Position numbers and translations under genes: made by a program
Part shown: in pieces, positions 42,618 through 52,178 of the stretch
Layout: each line of letters starts with the position of its first letter
How positions within the stretch are numbered: the stretch's first letter is position 1
Notes under the pieces: model-generated
What the model saw: only the letters and a program-made list of their open reading frames with translations
The model's database searches: none
What the model was told of the DNA's origin: nothing
NCBI GenBank assembly: GCA_028709385.1
Contig: JAQVXD010000016.1
Span: 1 to 52,178 of the forward strand
DNA from: Fermentimonas sp.
Lineage (GTDB): Bacteria > Bacteroidota > Bacteroidia > Bacteroidales > Dysgonomonadaceae
Direction of reading: 5' to 3'
Length of the DNA: 52,178 nt

Positions 42618-43736
42618 ATGCAGAGTTTAATACCGGTGCGATTAATCCTTGAAAACGGGTCAGTTTTTCCGGGAGAATCGTTTGGGGCCGAAAGGCCGGT
42701 ATCGGGAGAGGTAGTTTTCAGTACAGCAATGGTAGGTTACCCCGAAAGCTTGACAGACCCCTCCTACAAAGGACAAATTTTATCACTCACATATCCAATA
42801 ATCGGAAATTACGGAGTTCCAGCCAAAAGCGAAACAAACGGAGTTTCCGATTTTTTTGAGTCCGTCAGTATCCATGCTTCCGGGTTGATAGTACAGGATT
42901 ATACAGATGACTATTCACACTGGAATGGCTTTCAGAGCCTTGGAGAGTGGCTGAAGAAAGAGAATATTCCGGCAATTTGCGGAGTAGACACACGCAGACT
43001 TACTAAAGTTTTGCGCGAAGAGGGTTCTATGCTTGGGAGAATTGATTTTGGAGTTAATCATAACTTTGAGGAGGAGCCTGAATACACTAAGACAAATTGT
43101 ACTATTAATAATCACGAATATTATAATCCTGAACTTGATAATCTGGTTGCACAAGTAAGTTGTAAAGAGGTTATTGAATATGGTCAGGGAGATAAGAATG
43201 TAATTCTCGTTGATTGCGGTACGAAGCTTAATATTTTACGTGAACTTATTAAACTGGGAGTTAAAGTAACAAGAGTACCGTGGGACTTCGATTTTAACAC
43301 CCTTGATTTCGATGGGGTAGTTATATCAAACGGTCCCGGTAATCCTGATCATTGTGGTATTACAATTAATAATATAAAAACGTCAATGAACGGTGATAAG
43401 CCTATTTTCGGAATCTGCATGGGTAACCAATTGTTGGCTAAAGCTGCCGGCGCAGGTGTTTACAAAATGAAATACGGTCATAGAAGTCACAATCAGCCGG
43501 TTAGAATGGTGGGAGGTAATAAATGCTTCATAACATCTCAGAATCACGGATATGCTGTTGACGAGACTCTTTTGAAGGGCGATTGGGAGCCTTGGTTTGT
43601 GAATATGAACGATGGAACTAATGAGGGTATCAGGCATAAAACAAAACCGTTTTACTCTGTACAGTTTCACCCTGAAGCTAAGGGCGGACCTACTGATACT
43701 CGTTTTTTCTTTGAGGATTTTATCAAATTAATATAA
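42618..43736 (+). CDS. carA: Carbamoyl-phosphate synthase small (glutaminase) subunit
   Basis: A 372-residue subunit that releases ammonia from glutamine and channels it to CarB for carbamoyl phosphate, the precursor of pyrimidines and arginine. The N-terminal CPSase domain (about 1-155) has the GEVVFSTAMVGYPE block. The class I glutaminase domain carries Cys267 in FGICMGNQLL and His351 with Glu353 in QFHPEA, so the triad is complete. The GHRSHNQPV stretch after the nucleophile resembles animal CAD and CPS1 more than E. coli CarA. Its stop is three bases before the first carB. Two large subunits follow one small subunit, so they must share it or one must use free ammonia. Confidence 0.96.
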   Translation: MQSLIPVRLILENGSVFPGESFGAERPVSGEVVFSTAMVGYPESLTDPSYKGQILSLTYPIIGNYGVPAKSETNGVSDFFESVSIHASGLIVQDYTDDYSHWNGFQSLGEWLKKENIPAICGVDTRRLTKVLREEGSMLGRIDFGVNHNFEEEPEYTKTNCTINNHEYYNPELDNLVAQVSCKEVIEYGQGDKNVILVDCGTKLNILRELIKLGVKVTRVPWDFDFNTLDFDGVVISNGPGNPDHCGITINNIKTSMNGDKPIFGICMGNQLLAKAAGAGVYKMKYGHRSHNQPVRMVGGNKCFITSQNHGYAVDETLLKGDWEPWFVNMNDGTNEGIRHKTKPFYSVQFHPEAKGGPTDTRFFFEDFIKLI

Positions 43737-43739
43737 CAT

Positions 43740-46700
43740 ATGTCGAGTCAAATTATCGAGAACATAAAAAAGGTTCTTGTCTTAGGTTCCGGTGCATTGA
43801 AGATCGGAGAGGCAGGAGAGTTTGATTATTCAGGTTCTCAGGCACTGAAAGCGCTTAGTGAGGAAGGTGTGGAAACTATTCTAATAAATCCGAATATTGC
43901 TACTGTTCAGACATCAGAAGGCGTGGCAGATAAAATTTATTTTCTTCCTGTTACACCTTATTTTGTTAAAAAGGTAATAAACAGGGAGCGACCAGATGGC
44001 ATTTTGTTGGCATTTGGCGGTCAAACAGCACTTAATTGTGGTGTGCAGCTATTTAAAGCTGGTGTTTTTGAGAAATATAATGTAGAGGTTCTGGGTACTC
44101 CTGTTCAGGCTATCATGGAGACAGAAGACCGTGACTTGTTTGTCAAAAAACTCAATCAGATAGATGTAAAGACCATTAAGAGTTTCGCGGTGTCTTCTAC
44201 AAATGAGGCACTTGAAGCAGCAGATAAACTGGGATATCCTGTTATAGTAAGAGCTGCTTATGCGCTTGGAGGTCTGGGTTCAGGCTTTTGCAATAATGCA
44301 AAAGAACTCAGAGAGCTGTCTGTTAAGGCATTAAATTACTCTGACCAGCTACTGATCGAGAAGTCGCTCAAAGGTTGGAAAGAGATTGAATATGAGGTTG
44401 TTCGTGACAGATACGACAACTGCATAACTGTGTGTAATATGGAGAATTTTGATCCATTGGGAATCCACACGGGCGAAAGTATTGTTGTGGCTCCTTCTCA
44501 AACACTAACCAACTCAGAGTATCACAAGCTGCGCGAGCTTGCAATTAAAATTGTGCGTCATATAGGAGTAATAGGAGAGTGTAATGTACAGTATGCTCTT
44601 GACCCGGAATCTGAGGATTACAGGGTTATTGAGGTAAATGCGCGACTAAGTCGCTCTTCTGCCCTGGCATCCAAAGCTACAGGTTATCCGCTGGCATTTG
44701 TGGCGGCTAAACTCGCATTGGGGTATGGTTTGTTCGACCTTAAAAATTCTGTTACCAAAACCACCAGTGCTTTCTTTGAGCCTGCGCTTGATTATTTAGT
44801 AGTGAAAATTCCACGCTGGGATCTGGGTAAATTCAGCGGAGTTTCAAAAGAAATCGGATCAAGCATGAAGTCGGTAGGTGAGATTATGTCCATCGGTCGT
44901 ACTTTCGAAGAAGCTACCCAGAAAGGGTTGCGTATGGTTGGTCTGGGAATGCACGGTTTCGTGGAAAATAAGGAGCTGGTTATTCCTGATATTGATAAAG
45001 CATTGAGAGAACCGACAGACCAACGAATATTTGTGATTAGCAAAGCATTCCGACAAGGTTATACAGTTGATGAGATTCATGAGCTCACAAAAATTGACCG
45101 TTGGTTTTTAAGTAAACTGCGCAATATTGTTGATACTGCAGAGAAATTGGAAGATATTGACATTAATAGGTTTTATTTGCAATCAAGCGGCAACAATGAC
45201 GGTGACAGTGATTTTGGAGATCATATTGAAATTATAGAGCTTCTGGAGCATGCCAAAAAACAAGGTTTTTCAGATTTTCAGATTGCAAGAGCAGTGTACA
45301 AAAATTACGCCAATGATTTTCATACTCAGCAAATAAGATCGTATAGGAAAGCACATGGCATACTTCCGGTTGTTAAACAGATTGATACACTTGCAGCCGA
45401 GTTTCCCGCACAGACAAATTACCTTTACCTTACTTACAACGGACAAACTAATGACGTTAAATATCTTGGTGATCACCGTTCAGTTATTGTATTGGGGTCG
45501 GGTGCATACAGAATCGGGTCTTCTGTTGAATTCGACTGGTGCTCGGTTAACGCTCTTAACACTGTTCGCCAAGAAGGTTACCGCTCTGTAATGATAAATT
45601 ATAATCCGGAGACTGTTTCCACAGATTATGATATGTGTGACAGGCTCTATTTTGATGAGCTGTCTTACGAAAGGGTTATGGATATTATTGATTTGGAAAA
45701 CCCGTATGGTGTGATTGTTTCGGTAGGGGGACAGATACCTAATAATCTGGCGGTCAGACTTGATAATTCAGGTGTGAATATCCTTGGTACTTCAGCCAAA
45801 AGTATTGATAATGCAGAGGACAGACATAAATTCTCATCAATGCTTGACAGGCTTGAGATTGATCAGCCGAGATGGAAAGAACTTACAACGCTTGATGATA
45901 TTCATAAATTCGTGGATGAGGTTGGTTTTCCTCTACTGGTAAGGCCTTCTTACGTCTTATCAGGTGCTGCAATGAATGTTTGCTCCAATAAGCCGGAGTT
46001 AGAACGATTCCTGACACTGGCAACGGAAGTATCAAGTAAATACCCTGTCGTGGTTTCTGAATTTATTGAAGATTCCAAGGAAATTGAGATGGATGCGGTT
46101 GCGCAAAACGGTGAACTGGTGGCTTATGCAATATCTGAGCATGTGGAGTTTGCAGGAGTTCATTCAGGCGACGCCACAATCCTGTTTCCCGCTCAGAAGA
46201 TATATGTGCAGACAGTCAGGAGGATAAAGCATATAACACGGCAAATTGCAAAAGCACTAAATATATCGGGACCATTCAACATTCAGTTCTTGGCAAAGGA
46301 TAATGATATTAAAGTTATCGAGTGCAACCTGAGAGCCTCAAGATCATTTCCGTTTGTCTCCAAAGTATTAAAAATAAACCTGATAGAGCTTGCAACTAAA
46401 GTGATGCTTGATATTAAAGTGGATAAACCGGAGAAATCTGCCTTTGATCTTGATTATGTGGGAATAAAAGCTCCTCAGTTTTCATTTACACGCCTGCAGA
46501 AGGCCGACCCGGTACTTGGGGTTGATATGGCATCAACCGGCGAAGTGGGGGCTCTTGGCAGTCATTTTGATGATGCACTGCTCACGTCAATGCTTGCAGT
46601 GGGATATCGTATACCTGAAAAGAACATAATGATTTCTTCAGGAGGAACGAAGTCTAAAGTAGCTTTGCTTGAAGCTTGTCGTTTACTCAAAGAAAAAGGC

Positions 46701-47024
46701 TACAATCTTTTTGCGACAGGAGGTACAAAAAAGTTTTTGGAAGAAAACGGAGTTGAGAGTACTTTTGTAGCATGGCCGGATGATGAAGATGCGGAATTGA
46801 GAGTTGATGAAATGATAACCGAAAAGAGATTCGACCTGATCATTAATATTCCTAAGAACCTGACTGAAAGGGAGCTCACAAACGGTTACAGGATTCGCCG
46901 CGGTGCCATAGACTATAATATACCATTAATAACAAATGCGAGACTGGCAGGTGCTTTCATAAAAGCTTTCTGCAAAATAACGCAGGATGATATTAAGATT
47001 AAACATTGGGAAGAGTATAATTGA
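43740..47024 (+). CDS. carB: Carbamoyl-phosphate synthase large subunit, copy 1 (CAD-like)
   Basis: A 1094-residue ATP-grasp tandem enzyme that makes carbamoyl phosphate from bicarbonate, ammonia and two ATP. The first ATP-grasp half has AYALGGLGSG (173-182) and NARLSRSSALASKATG (300-315). An oligomerisation linker follows, then the second half beginning near 580 (GSGAYRIGSS, FDWCSVN 598-604), and an allosteric MGS domain from about 965. NARLSRS and GWKEIEYEVVRD match animal CAD/CPS1 wording, not the NPRVSRS of E. coli. In the MGS pocket Thr993-x-x-Thr996, Trp1012 and Asn1036 are present. It is followed 14 bases later by a second full-length copy. Confidence 0.95.
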   Translation: MSSQIIENIKKVLVLGSGALKIGEAGEFDYSGSQALKALSEEGVETILINPNIATVQTSEGVADKIYFLPVTPYFVKKVINRERPDGILLAFGGQTALNCGVQLFKAGVFEKYNVEVLGTPVQAIMETEDRDLFVKKLNQIDVKTIKSFAVSSTNEALEAADKLGYPVIVRAAYALGGLGSGFCNNAKELRELSVKALNYSDQLLIEKSLKGWKEIEYEVVRDRYDNCITVCNMENFDPLGIHTGESIVVAPSQTLTNSEYHKLRELAIKIVRHIGVIGECNVQYALDPESEDYRVIEVNARLSRSSALASKATGYPLAFVAAKLALGYGLFDLKNSVTKTTSAFFEPALDYLVVKIPRWDLGKFSGVSKEIGSSMKSVGEIMSIGRTFEEATQKGLRMVGLGMHGFVENKELVIPDIDKALREPTDQRIFVISKAFRQGYTVDEIHELTKIDRWFLSKLRNIVDTAEKLEDIDINRFYLQSSGNNDGDSDFGDHIEIIELLEHAKKQGFSDFQIARAVYKNYANDFHTQQIRSYRKAHGILPVVKQIDTLAAEFPAQTNYLYLTYNGQTNDVKYLGDHRSVIVLGSGAYRIGSSVEFDWCSVNALNTVRQEGYRSVMINYNPETVSTDYDMCDRLYFDELSYERVMDIIDLENPYGVIVSVGGQIPNNLAVRLDNSGVNILGTSAKSIDNAEDRHKFSSMLDRLEIDQPRWKELTTLDDIHKFVDEVGFPLLVRPSYVLSGAAMNVCSNKPELERFLTLATEVSSKYPVVVSEFIEDSKEIEMDAVAQNGELVAYAISEHVEFAGVHSGDATILFPAQKIYVQTVRRIKHITRQIAKALNISGPFNIQFLAKDNDIKVIECNLRASRSFPFVSKVLKINLIELATKVMLDIKVDKPEKSAFDLDYVGIKAPQFSFTRLQKADPVLGVDMASTGEVGALGSHFDDALLTSMLAVGYRIPEKNIMISSGGTKSKVALLEACRLLKEKGYNLFATGGTKKFLEENGVESTFVAWPDDEDAELRVDEMITEKRFDLIINIPKNLTERELTNGYRIRRGAIDYNIPLITNARLAGAFIKAFCKITQDDIKIKHWEEYN

Positions 47025-47038
47025 TAAATAAAATATAA

Positions 47039-50000
47039 ATGGATCAATCTATTAAGAAAGTAATTTTACTGGGTTCCGGTGCCCTGAAAATCGGGCAGGC
47101 GGGAGAGTTTGACTACTCGGGTTCACAAGCTCTGAAGGCTATGCGCGAAGAGGGAATAGAGACAGTACTTATAAACCCGAATATTGCTACTATCCAGACA
47201 TCTGAAGGGGTGGCTGACAAGGTTTATTTCCTGCCTATTACTCCCTATTTTGTTGAGAAGGTGATTCAGAAAGAGATGCCTGACGGGATTCTTCTGGCTT
47301 TTGGGGGACAGACGGCATTGAACTGCGGAACTGAGCTTTACCAGAGCGGTACACTTGAAAAATATAATGTAAAAGTACTGGGAACTTCAGTTGATGCTAT
47401 TATGATTACTGAGGACCGTGATCTTTTCGTAAAGAAACTTGATGAGATTGATGCAAAAACTCCGCAATCAAGGGCTGTAGAATCGCTCGAAGAAGCTCTT
47501 GAGGCTGCAAATGAAATTGGCTTTCCTATAATGCTGCGTTCTGCTTATGCACTTGGCGGACAGGGTTCAGGTATATGCGAAAATGAGAAAGAGTTCACTG
47601 AACTTTGTAAAAGTGCACTCTCATTCTCAAATCAGATATTGGTTGAAGAGAGTCTGAAAGGCTGGAAAGAGATTGAGTTTGAAGTTATAAGGGATAAAAA
47701 CGACCACTGCTTTACTGTTGTTCCGATGGAGAATTTTGATCCTCTTGGTATACACACAGGCGAAAGTATTGTTGTTGCACCAATAATCACACTCCGCCAG
47801 GATCAGATTGAACTACTGGAGGATGTTGCCAGAAGGGTTGTACGCCATATCGGGATAGTGGGTGAATGTAATATTCAGTACGCCTTTAATGCAGAAACAA
47901 ATGATTACAGAATTATTGAGATAAACGCACGACTAAGCCGCTCTTCCGCTCTTGCATCCAAAGCTTCAGGTTATCCTCTGGCATTTGTGGCCACAAAACT
48001 GGCATTAGGTTATACTTTAGACCAGATAGGTGAAATGGGTACGCCAAATTCTGCCTACACAGCACCCAAAGTGGATTATATGATTGTTAAGATTCCCCGC
48101 TGGGACCTGAATAAATTCTACGGCGTGAGTCACGAGATCGGGTCTTCAATGAAATCAGTGGGTGAGGTGATGTCAATAGGCCAGTCGTTTGAAGAAGTAA
48201 TACAAAAAGGTTTGCGAATGATCGGGCAGGGGATGCACGGCTTTGTAGGCAACAGAGAAATCACTTTTGACAATGTTGAAGAGTCACTTTCAAAACCTAC
48301 CGATCTGCGCATTTTTGCAATTGCTGATGCTTTTGAAAAAGGTTATAGTGTAGAAAGGATTGAAGAGCTTACTAAAATTGATCCCTGGTTTCTTGGTAAA
48401 CTGGAGAATATTTACAATTATTCAAAAGTAATTTCTTCATATAATAAGATAGAAGAGTTGCCCGAGGATGTGCTTTGTGAAGCTAAGCGACTTGGGTTCT
48501 CAGACTTTCAGATTGCAAGATTTGTAGAGGAGCCTGAAGGTAATATGGAGACTGAGCAGATAAGGGTACGTACTCACAGGAAAAACCTTCAGATTACCCC
48601 GGTTATACGCAGAATTTATACGGTTGCATCTGAACATCCTGACAAGACAAACTATCTTTATTTCACTTATGGTGATGTTAAACCACATACTCCATACAAA
48701 GAGGATGGTAAGGAAGCTGTAATTGTACTTGGTTCAGGTGCTTACAGAATAGGTTCTTCGGTTGAATTCGACTGGTGCTCTGTTAACGCTGTTCAAACTG
48801 CCCGTGAGCTTGGATACGATTCAGTTATGATAAATTATAATCCGGAAACTGTTTCTACTGATTATGATATGTGCGACAGGCTCTATTTTGACGAGCTGAC
48901 GTTTGAGCGCGTGCTTGATGTTATTGATGTGGAAAATCCTAAAGGAGTAATACTTTCCGTGGGAGGGCAGATACCAAATAATCTGGCAATGAAGCTTCAT
49001 CGCCAGGATGTTCCTATACTTGGTACCCAAGCTATTGATATTGACAGGGCGGAAAACAGACATAAGTTCTCTGCAATGCTTGACAGGCTTGATATTGATC
49101 AGCCCAGATGGAAAGAGGCAAACAGCAAAGAAGAGATAGATACTTTTATAGATGAGGTTGGTTTTCCGTTACTTATCAGACCTTCTTACGTACTTTCAGG
49201 TGCTGCAATGAATGTTTGCTATGACAGGGATCAGATGCAAACCTTCCTTGAGATGGCTGTGAATGTTTCCAAAGAACACCCGGTGGTGGTTTCAAGCTTT
49301 ATGCAGAATGCTAAGGAAATTGAGTTTGATGCAGTTGCACAAGACGGTGAGGTTGTTGAATATGCTATTTCAGAGCATGTTGAGTTTGCAGGAGTTCATT
49401 CAGGCGACGCAACTCTGGTTTTCCCGGCTCAGAAGATCTATTTCGAGACAATGCGGCGGGTAAAAAAGATATCAAAACAGATTGCAAGGGAACTTAACAT
49501 CAGTGGGCCCTTTAATATACAGTATCTGGCTAAGAATAATGATATTAAGGTTATAGAGTGTAACCTCAGGGCAAGTCGCTCATTCCCGTTTGTCTCCAAA
49601 GTTTTAAAGCAGAATTTTATTGAAACGGCAACACGCATAATGCTGGATGCACCGTATACAAAACCAGACAGCTCTGTTTTCGATCTGGAATATATAGGTG
49701 TTAAGGCATCACAATTCTCATTCTCCAGACTTCAGAACGCCGACCCGGTGCTGGGTGTTGATATGTCGTCAACAGGTGAAGTAGGCTGTATAGGTGATGA
49801 TTTTTCGGAAGCTATTCTTAAGTCGATGCTCTCCGTAGGTTATAAAATCCCCAAGAAAGCAATCCTGATTTCATCAGGTGAAATGAAATCGAAGGTTGAC
49901 CTTCTGGAAGCTTGTAAACTTTTGGGAGAAAGGAATTATGAGTTATATGCAAGTCACGGTACACAGAAGTTTCTGGTAGATAATGGTATTAATGCCATTG

Positions 50001-50254
50001 ATGTGAACTGGCCTGATGAAGATGGCGAGAACAATATCCAGACGATGATAGCGGATAAGAAGTTCGATCTCATAATCAATATCCCGAAAGATGTGACGCG
50101 CAGAGAGCTGACCAACGGATATATTATCCGCCGGGCTGCAATTGACTACAATATTCCGCTAATCACTAATGCGAGACTGGCCAGTGCGTTTATCACTGCA
50201 TTCTGCACATTGGAGCTTGATGATATTCAAATTAAAAGTTGGGACGAGTATTGA
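47039..50254 (+). CDS. carB: Carbamoyl-phosphate synthase large subunit, copy 2 (CAD-like paralogue)
   Basis: A complete second large subunit of 1071 residues, clearly homologous to copy 1 along its whole length but differing throughout, so it is an old duplication and not an assembly repeat. Both ATP-grasp halves keep their motifs: AYALGGQGSG, NARLSRSSALASKASG, GSGAYRIGSS, FDWCSVNA and NLRASRSFPFVSK. The MGS domain differs at its phosphate pocket: Ser972-x-x-Thr975 (ASHGT) replaces the Thr-x-x-Thr of copy 1, with Trp991 kept and IPKD in place of IPKN. A different effector, or loss of one, is a reasonable inference. One copy may serve arginine and the other pyrimidine synthesis. Confidence 0.94.
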   Translation: MDQSIKKVILLGSGALKIGQAGEFDYSGSQALKAMREEGIETVLINPNIATIQTSEGVADKVYFLPITPYFVEKVIQKEMPDGILLAFGGQTALNCGTELYQSGTLEKYNVKVLGTSVDAIMITEDRDLFVKKLDEIDAKTPQSRAVESLEEALEAANEIGFPIMLRSAYALGGQGSGICENEKEFTELCKSALSFSNQILVEESLKGWKEIEFEVIRDKNDHCFTVVPMENFDPLGIHTGESIVVAPIITLRQDQIELLEDVARRVVRHIGIVGECNIQYAFNAETNDYRIIEINARLSRSSALASKASGYPLAFVATKLALGYTLDQIGEMGTPNSAYTAPKVDYMIVKIPRWDLNKFYGVSHEIGSSMKSVGEVMSIGQSFEEVIQKGLRMIGQGMHGFVGNREITFDNVEESLSKPTDLRIFAIADAFEKGYSVERIEELTKIDPWFLGKLENIYNYSKVISSYNKIEELPEDVLCEAKRLGFSDFQIARFVEEPEGNMETEQIRVRTHRKNLQITPVIRRIYTVASEHPDKTNYLYFTYGDVKPHTPYKEDGKEAVIVLGSGAYRIGSSVEFDWCSVNAVQTARELGYDSVMINYNPETVSTDYDMCDRLYFDELTFERVLDVIDVENPKGVILSVGGQIPNNLAMKLHRQDVPILGTQAIDIDRAENRHKFSAMLDRLDIDQPRWKEANSKEEIDTFIDEVGFPLLIRPSYVLSGAAMNVCYDRDQMQTFLEMAVNVSKEHPVVVSSFMQNAKEIEFDAVAQDGEVVEYAISEHVEFAGVHSGDATLVFPAQKIYFETMRRVKKISKQIARELNISGPFNIQYLAKNNDIKVIECNLRASRSFPFVSKVLKQNFIETATRIMLDAPYTKPDSSVFDLEYIGVKASQFSFSRLQNADPVLGVDMSSTGEVGCIGDDFSEAILKSMLSVGYKIPKKAILISSGEMKSKVDLLEACKLLGERNYELYASHGTQKFLVDNGINAIDVNWPDEDGENNIQTMIADKKFDLIINIPKDVTRRELTNGYIIRRAAIDYNIPLITNARLASAFITAFCTLELDDIQIKSWDEY

Positions 50255-50258
50255 TTAA

Positions 50259-51914
50259 CTATTTCTGATACTTAAAGCGTCGGATGCTTCTCTTGGGAGT
50301 TTTATCAAACTCCTCTTCCTGAATGCGGAACGAAGCAATGCGACTGTAACTTGGCAAAGTGGAATTCACTTCATTAATAATTTTAGTGAAAAGTGCATTC
50401 CACTTTTCTTCTGTTATACCTTCTGATTTAAGTGAGTCACTATCAGGAACAATTAGAGCAATAATTTTATGGTTTTCTCCTATCACAAGGACCTCACTAA
50501 TATAATCAGAGCTGCTGAGTTTTTCCTCAATCTCTTCCGGATAAATATTTTGTCCTGAAGGACCCAAAAGAACGTTTTTGTTTCTGCCTTTGATAAAAAT
50601 GAAGTTATCTTTATCTATAGTACCAATGTCACCGGTTTTGAACCATCCGTCAGAGGTAAAAGCTTCTTTGGTTGCCTCTTCATTCTTATAATAACCAAGC
50701 ATGAGATTACTTCCTTTTGTCATAATTTCACCTACAATGTTTTCAGGATCCTTTGAATCTATTTTTACCTGCATCCTGTCAACAACCTTTCCTGAAGAGC
50801 GCTTTTTATAATCTTTCCAGTAAGCATAGGAAATAAGAGGTCCGCATTCAGTCATCCCGTACCCCACGGTAAAAGGAAATTTTATCTTTTTCAGAAAGTT
50901 CTCAACATCATGATTCAACGCGGCACCACCAATTACTACTTCATCCAGCTGACCTCCAAAAAACTCTATCATGGATTTGCGTACTTTTGAAAAAACAATA
51001 TAATTGAGGAGCGGTATTTTTTTAAGAGTGGCGGCAGAACCCGTTTTCAGTTTCGGGAAAACAACCTTTGTGACAATTTTTTCCAAAATAAGAGGTACGG
51101 CAAGCACCAGCTTTGGTTTCGTCTTAGCAAATGCATCCTTAAGAATTTTAGGGGATGGTGTTTTGCCAAGGAAGTGAATATGACAGCCAAGAGAAATTGA
51201 GTTCAGGATCTCGAATGCAAGTCCGTAAGTATGTGCCATTGGCAGCATGCAGACAATATTGTCACCTGGCTGCATAAAATTCACGTTTTCGTTAGCATAC
51301 TTAGTATTGGACCAGAGGCTTCGATAGGGGAGCATTACACCTTTCGGACTGCTGGTGGTACCCGAAGTATAATTTATGATAGCAAGCTCTTCAGGTTTAT
51401 CTGTTCTGAAGTTTATGTCATTTACAAAAAAGCCCCTTTTGTATTTATTAGAGAAGTATTCCGGAGCCTCGGACATAAATTGTTTTAGTTTATCTGAAGA
51501 TGTCTTTAGTACAGAGAAATTATCTAAAGAGAATACTGTTTCAGCTTTGGGAATAGTGCTTTCATCAATACCTGCCCAAATGCTTTCATCAGTAAAAAGT
51601 ACTTTTGAATCTGAATGATCCACTATAAACTGGACGCTTCCTTTATCAAATTCATTTAATATATTAACAGATACAGCACCATAAGATAATGTGGCGAAAA
51701 ACACTATCGCCCAGTTGGAGCTGTTTCTTCCGCAAAGAGAAATTTTATCTCCTCGTTGTATTCCGGCAGCATTAAAAACATCATGCAGTTGATCAATCTC
51801 ACGGGCGAAATCTTTGTAATACAACGTTCTACCCTCGTAGTCTGTCATGGCAGGGAGATCCCAATTATTTCTGATACTCTGCTCAATAATGCCTAAAAAA
51901 CTGTTTTGTGTCAT
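50259..51914 (-). CDS. AMP-dependent long-chain fatty-acid-CoA ligase family protein
   Basis: A 551-residue ANL-superfamily enzyme that activates a carboxylic acid as acyl-AMP and then acyl-CoA. The P-loop YTSGTTSSPKG is at 182-192. YGMTECGPLISY is the A5 block, GWFKTGDIG the A7 block, and FIKGRNKNVLLGPSGQNIYPEEIE the hinge region. The terminal DKTPKRSIRRFKY contains the likely catalytic lysine. The GPSGQNIYPEEIE wording is typical of bacterial long-chain acyl-CoA synthetases, but chain length is not visible. It converges with carB copy 2 with only four bases between stops and no terminator. Confidence 0.9.
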   Translation of the reverse strand: MTQNSFLGIIEQSIRNNWDLPAMTDYEGRTLYYKDFAREIDQLHDVFNAAGIQRGDKISLCGRNSSNWAIVFFATLSYGAVSVNILNEFDKGSVQFIVDHSDSKVLFTDESIWAGIDESTIPKAETVFSLDNFSVLKTSSDKLKQFMSEAPEYFSNKYKRGFFVNDINFRTDKPEELAIINYTSGTTSSPKGVMLPYRSLWSNTKYANENVNFMQPGDNIVCMLPMAHTYGLAFEILNSISLGCHIHFLGKTPSPKILKDAFAKTKPKLVLAVPLILEKIVTKVVFPKLKTGSAATLKKIPLLNYIVFSKVRKSMIEFFGGQLDEVVIGGAALNHDVENFLKKIKFPFTVGYGMTECGPLISYAYWKDYKKRSSGKVVDRMQVKIDSKDPENIVGEIMTKGSNLMLGYYKNEEATKEAFTSDGWFKTGDIGTIDKDNFIFIKGRNKNVLLGPSGQNIYPEEIEEKLSSSDYISEVLVIGENHKIIALIVPDSDSLKSEGITEEKWNALFTKIINEVNSTLPSYSRIASFRIQEEEFDKTPKRSIRRFKYQK

Positions 51915-52030
51915 TTTATATTTGTTATATCAATTTTTATCAGAGATAAAGTTACAAATTATATAAAAACAAACAAGCATTTATATTTTTATTTACTGAG
52001 ATATGAATCATCTTGAAACACAATTTTATA

Positions 52031-52038
52031 CAAATTTA
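52031..52038 (-). promoter_or_regulatory. Candidate -7 box for the acyl-CoA ligase gene
   Basis: TAAATTTG on the minus strand fits TAnnTTTG; the leader would be about 112 bases. No clear -33 TTTG. Confidence 0.35.
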
Positions 52039-52114
52039 ATATGCTTGAACACAGCTATTTAATAATTTCAATTGTTAATATTTGATGTGATATATCCCTT
52101 TAAACCTAAAATAG

Positions 52115-52145
52115 TTTGCAATAAATTAAAATAACACTAACTTTG
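52115..52145 (+). promoter_or_regulatory. Rightward promoter at the window edge
   Basis: TTTG (52115-52118), a 19-base spacer, then TAACTTTG (52138-52145) match both Bacteroidetes elements at the preferred spacing. The gene it serves lies beyond the right edge. Confidence 0.6.
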
Positions 52146-52178
52146 TTGTTGGATGTTTTTTTAATTGATAATACTATT

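Noticed and set aside
47039-50254. Second carB as an assembly duplication of the first
   Set aside because: The copies differ throughout in DNA and protein, have different lengths, and differ in linker and allosteric domains.

Overview
The window is a chromosomal segment of an AT-rich member of the Bacteroidetes, most likely order Bacteroidales. Three things point there. First, the protein families: DUF4153, DUF4412, DUF3109, DUF5009/HGSNAT-like, MsnO8-type LLM, and a CAD-like CarB. Second, Bacteroidales-style neighbourhoods: dxs-trkA-trkH, tig/clpP/clpX, and galM-transporter-galK. Third, promoters of the TTTG-N17..19-TAnnTTTG type, which is the Bacteroidetes sigma factor consensus. Nearly all the DNA is coding. 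I found no rRNA, tRNA, insertion sequence, prophage or CRISPR array.

Layout. 1-1.7 kb (minus strand): a lipoprotein alkaline phosphatase followed by a DUF4153 membrane gene that is cut off and runs into an amidohydrolase fragment in another frame, so the left edge is a rearrangement or assembly junction. 1.9-4.1 kb: a membrane acyltransferase-like gene and, facing it, a luciferase-like flavin oxidoreductase. 4.3-11.4 kb (plus): a complete histidine-utilisation operon hutU-ftcD-pnuC-hutI-fchA-hutH, taking histidine to glutamate and methenyl-THF, with a PnuC-type transporter inside it. An MFS gene with its own promoter follows. 13-16.5 kb: a PAQR/hemolysin III gene and clpB. 16.6-23.7 kb (minus): recQ, then dxs-trkA-trkH. 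dxs has an in-frame TAA at codon 524 and is otherwise intact. 23.9-27.5 kb (minus): tig, clpP, clpX, with a histidine-rich tail on trigger factor. 27.7-31.3 kb (plus): a CPBP protease, DUF3109, a TetR regulator with a good candidate operator, a fabG-like reductase and an RluA-type pseudouridine synthase. 31.3-32.5 kb (minus): DUF4412 and DUF4870 proteins. 32.8-35.0 kb (plus): a nucleotidyltransferase and a CNNM/CorC protein. 35.2-39.7 kb (plus): galactose genes galM-transporter-galK, then a Nudix-like regulator whose catalytic Nudix residues are gone. 39.7-42.3 kb (minus): an FtsH protease and a SIMPL protein. 42.6-50.3 kb (plus): carA followed by two complete, diverged carB genes. 50.3-51.9 kb (minus): a fatty-acyl-CoA ligase. 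A full promoter at the right edge points at a gene outside the window.

Most of this is ordinary metabolism and housekeeping, and I do not see an obviously new defence or mobile system. The points most worth following are: the tandem CAD-like carB pair with different allosteric pockets; the degenerate Nudix regulator with a palindrome in front of galM; the PnuC transporter inside the hut operon; the ochre stop inside dxs; and a perfect 16-bp inverted repeat upstream of carA.
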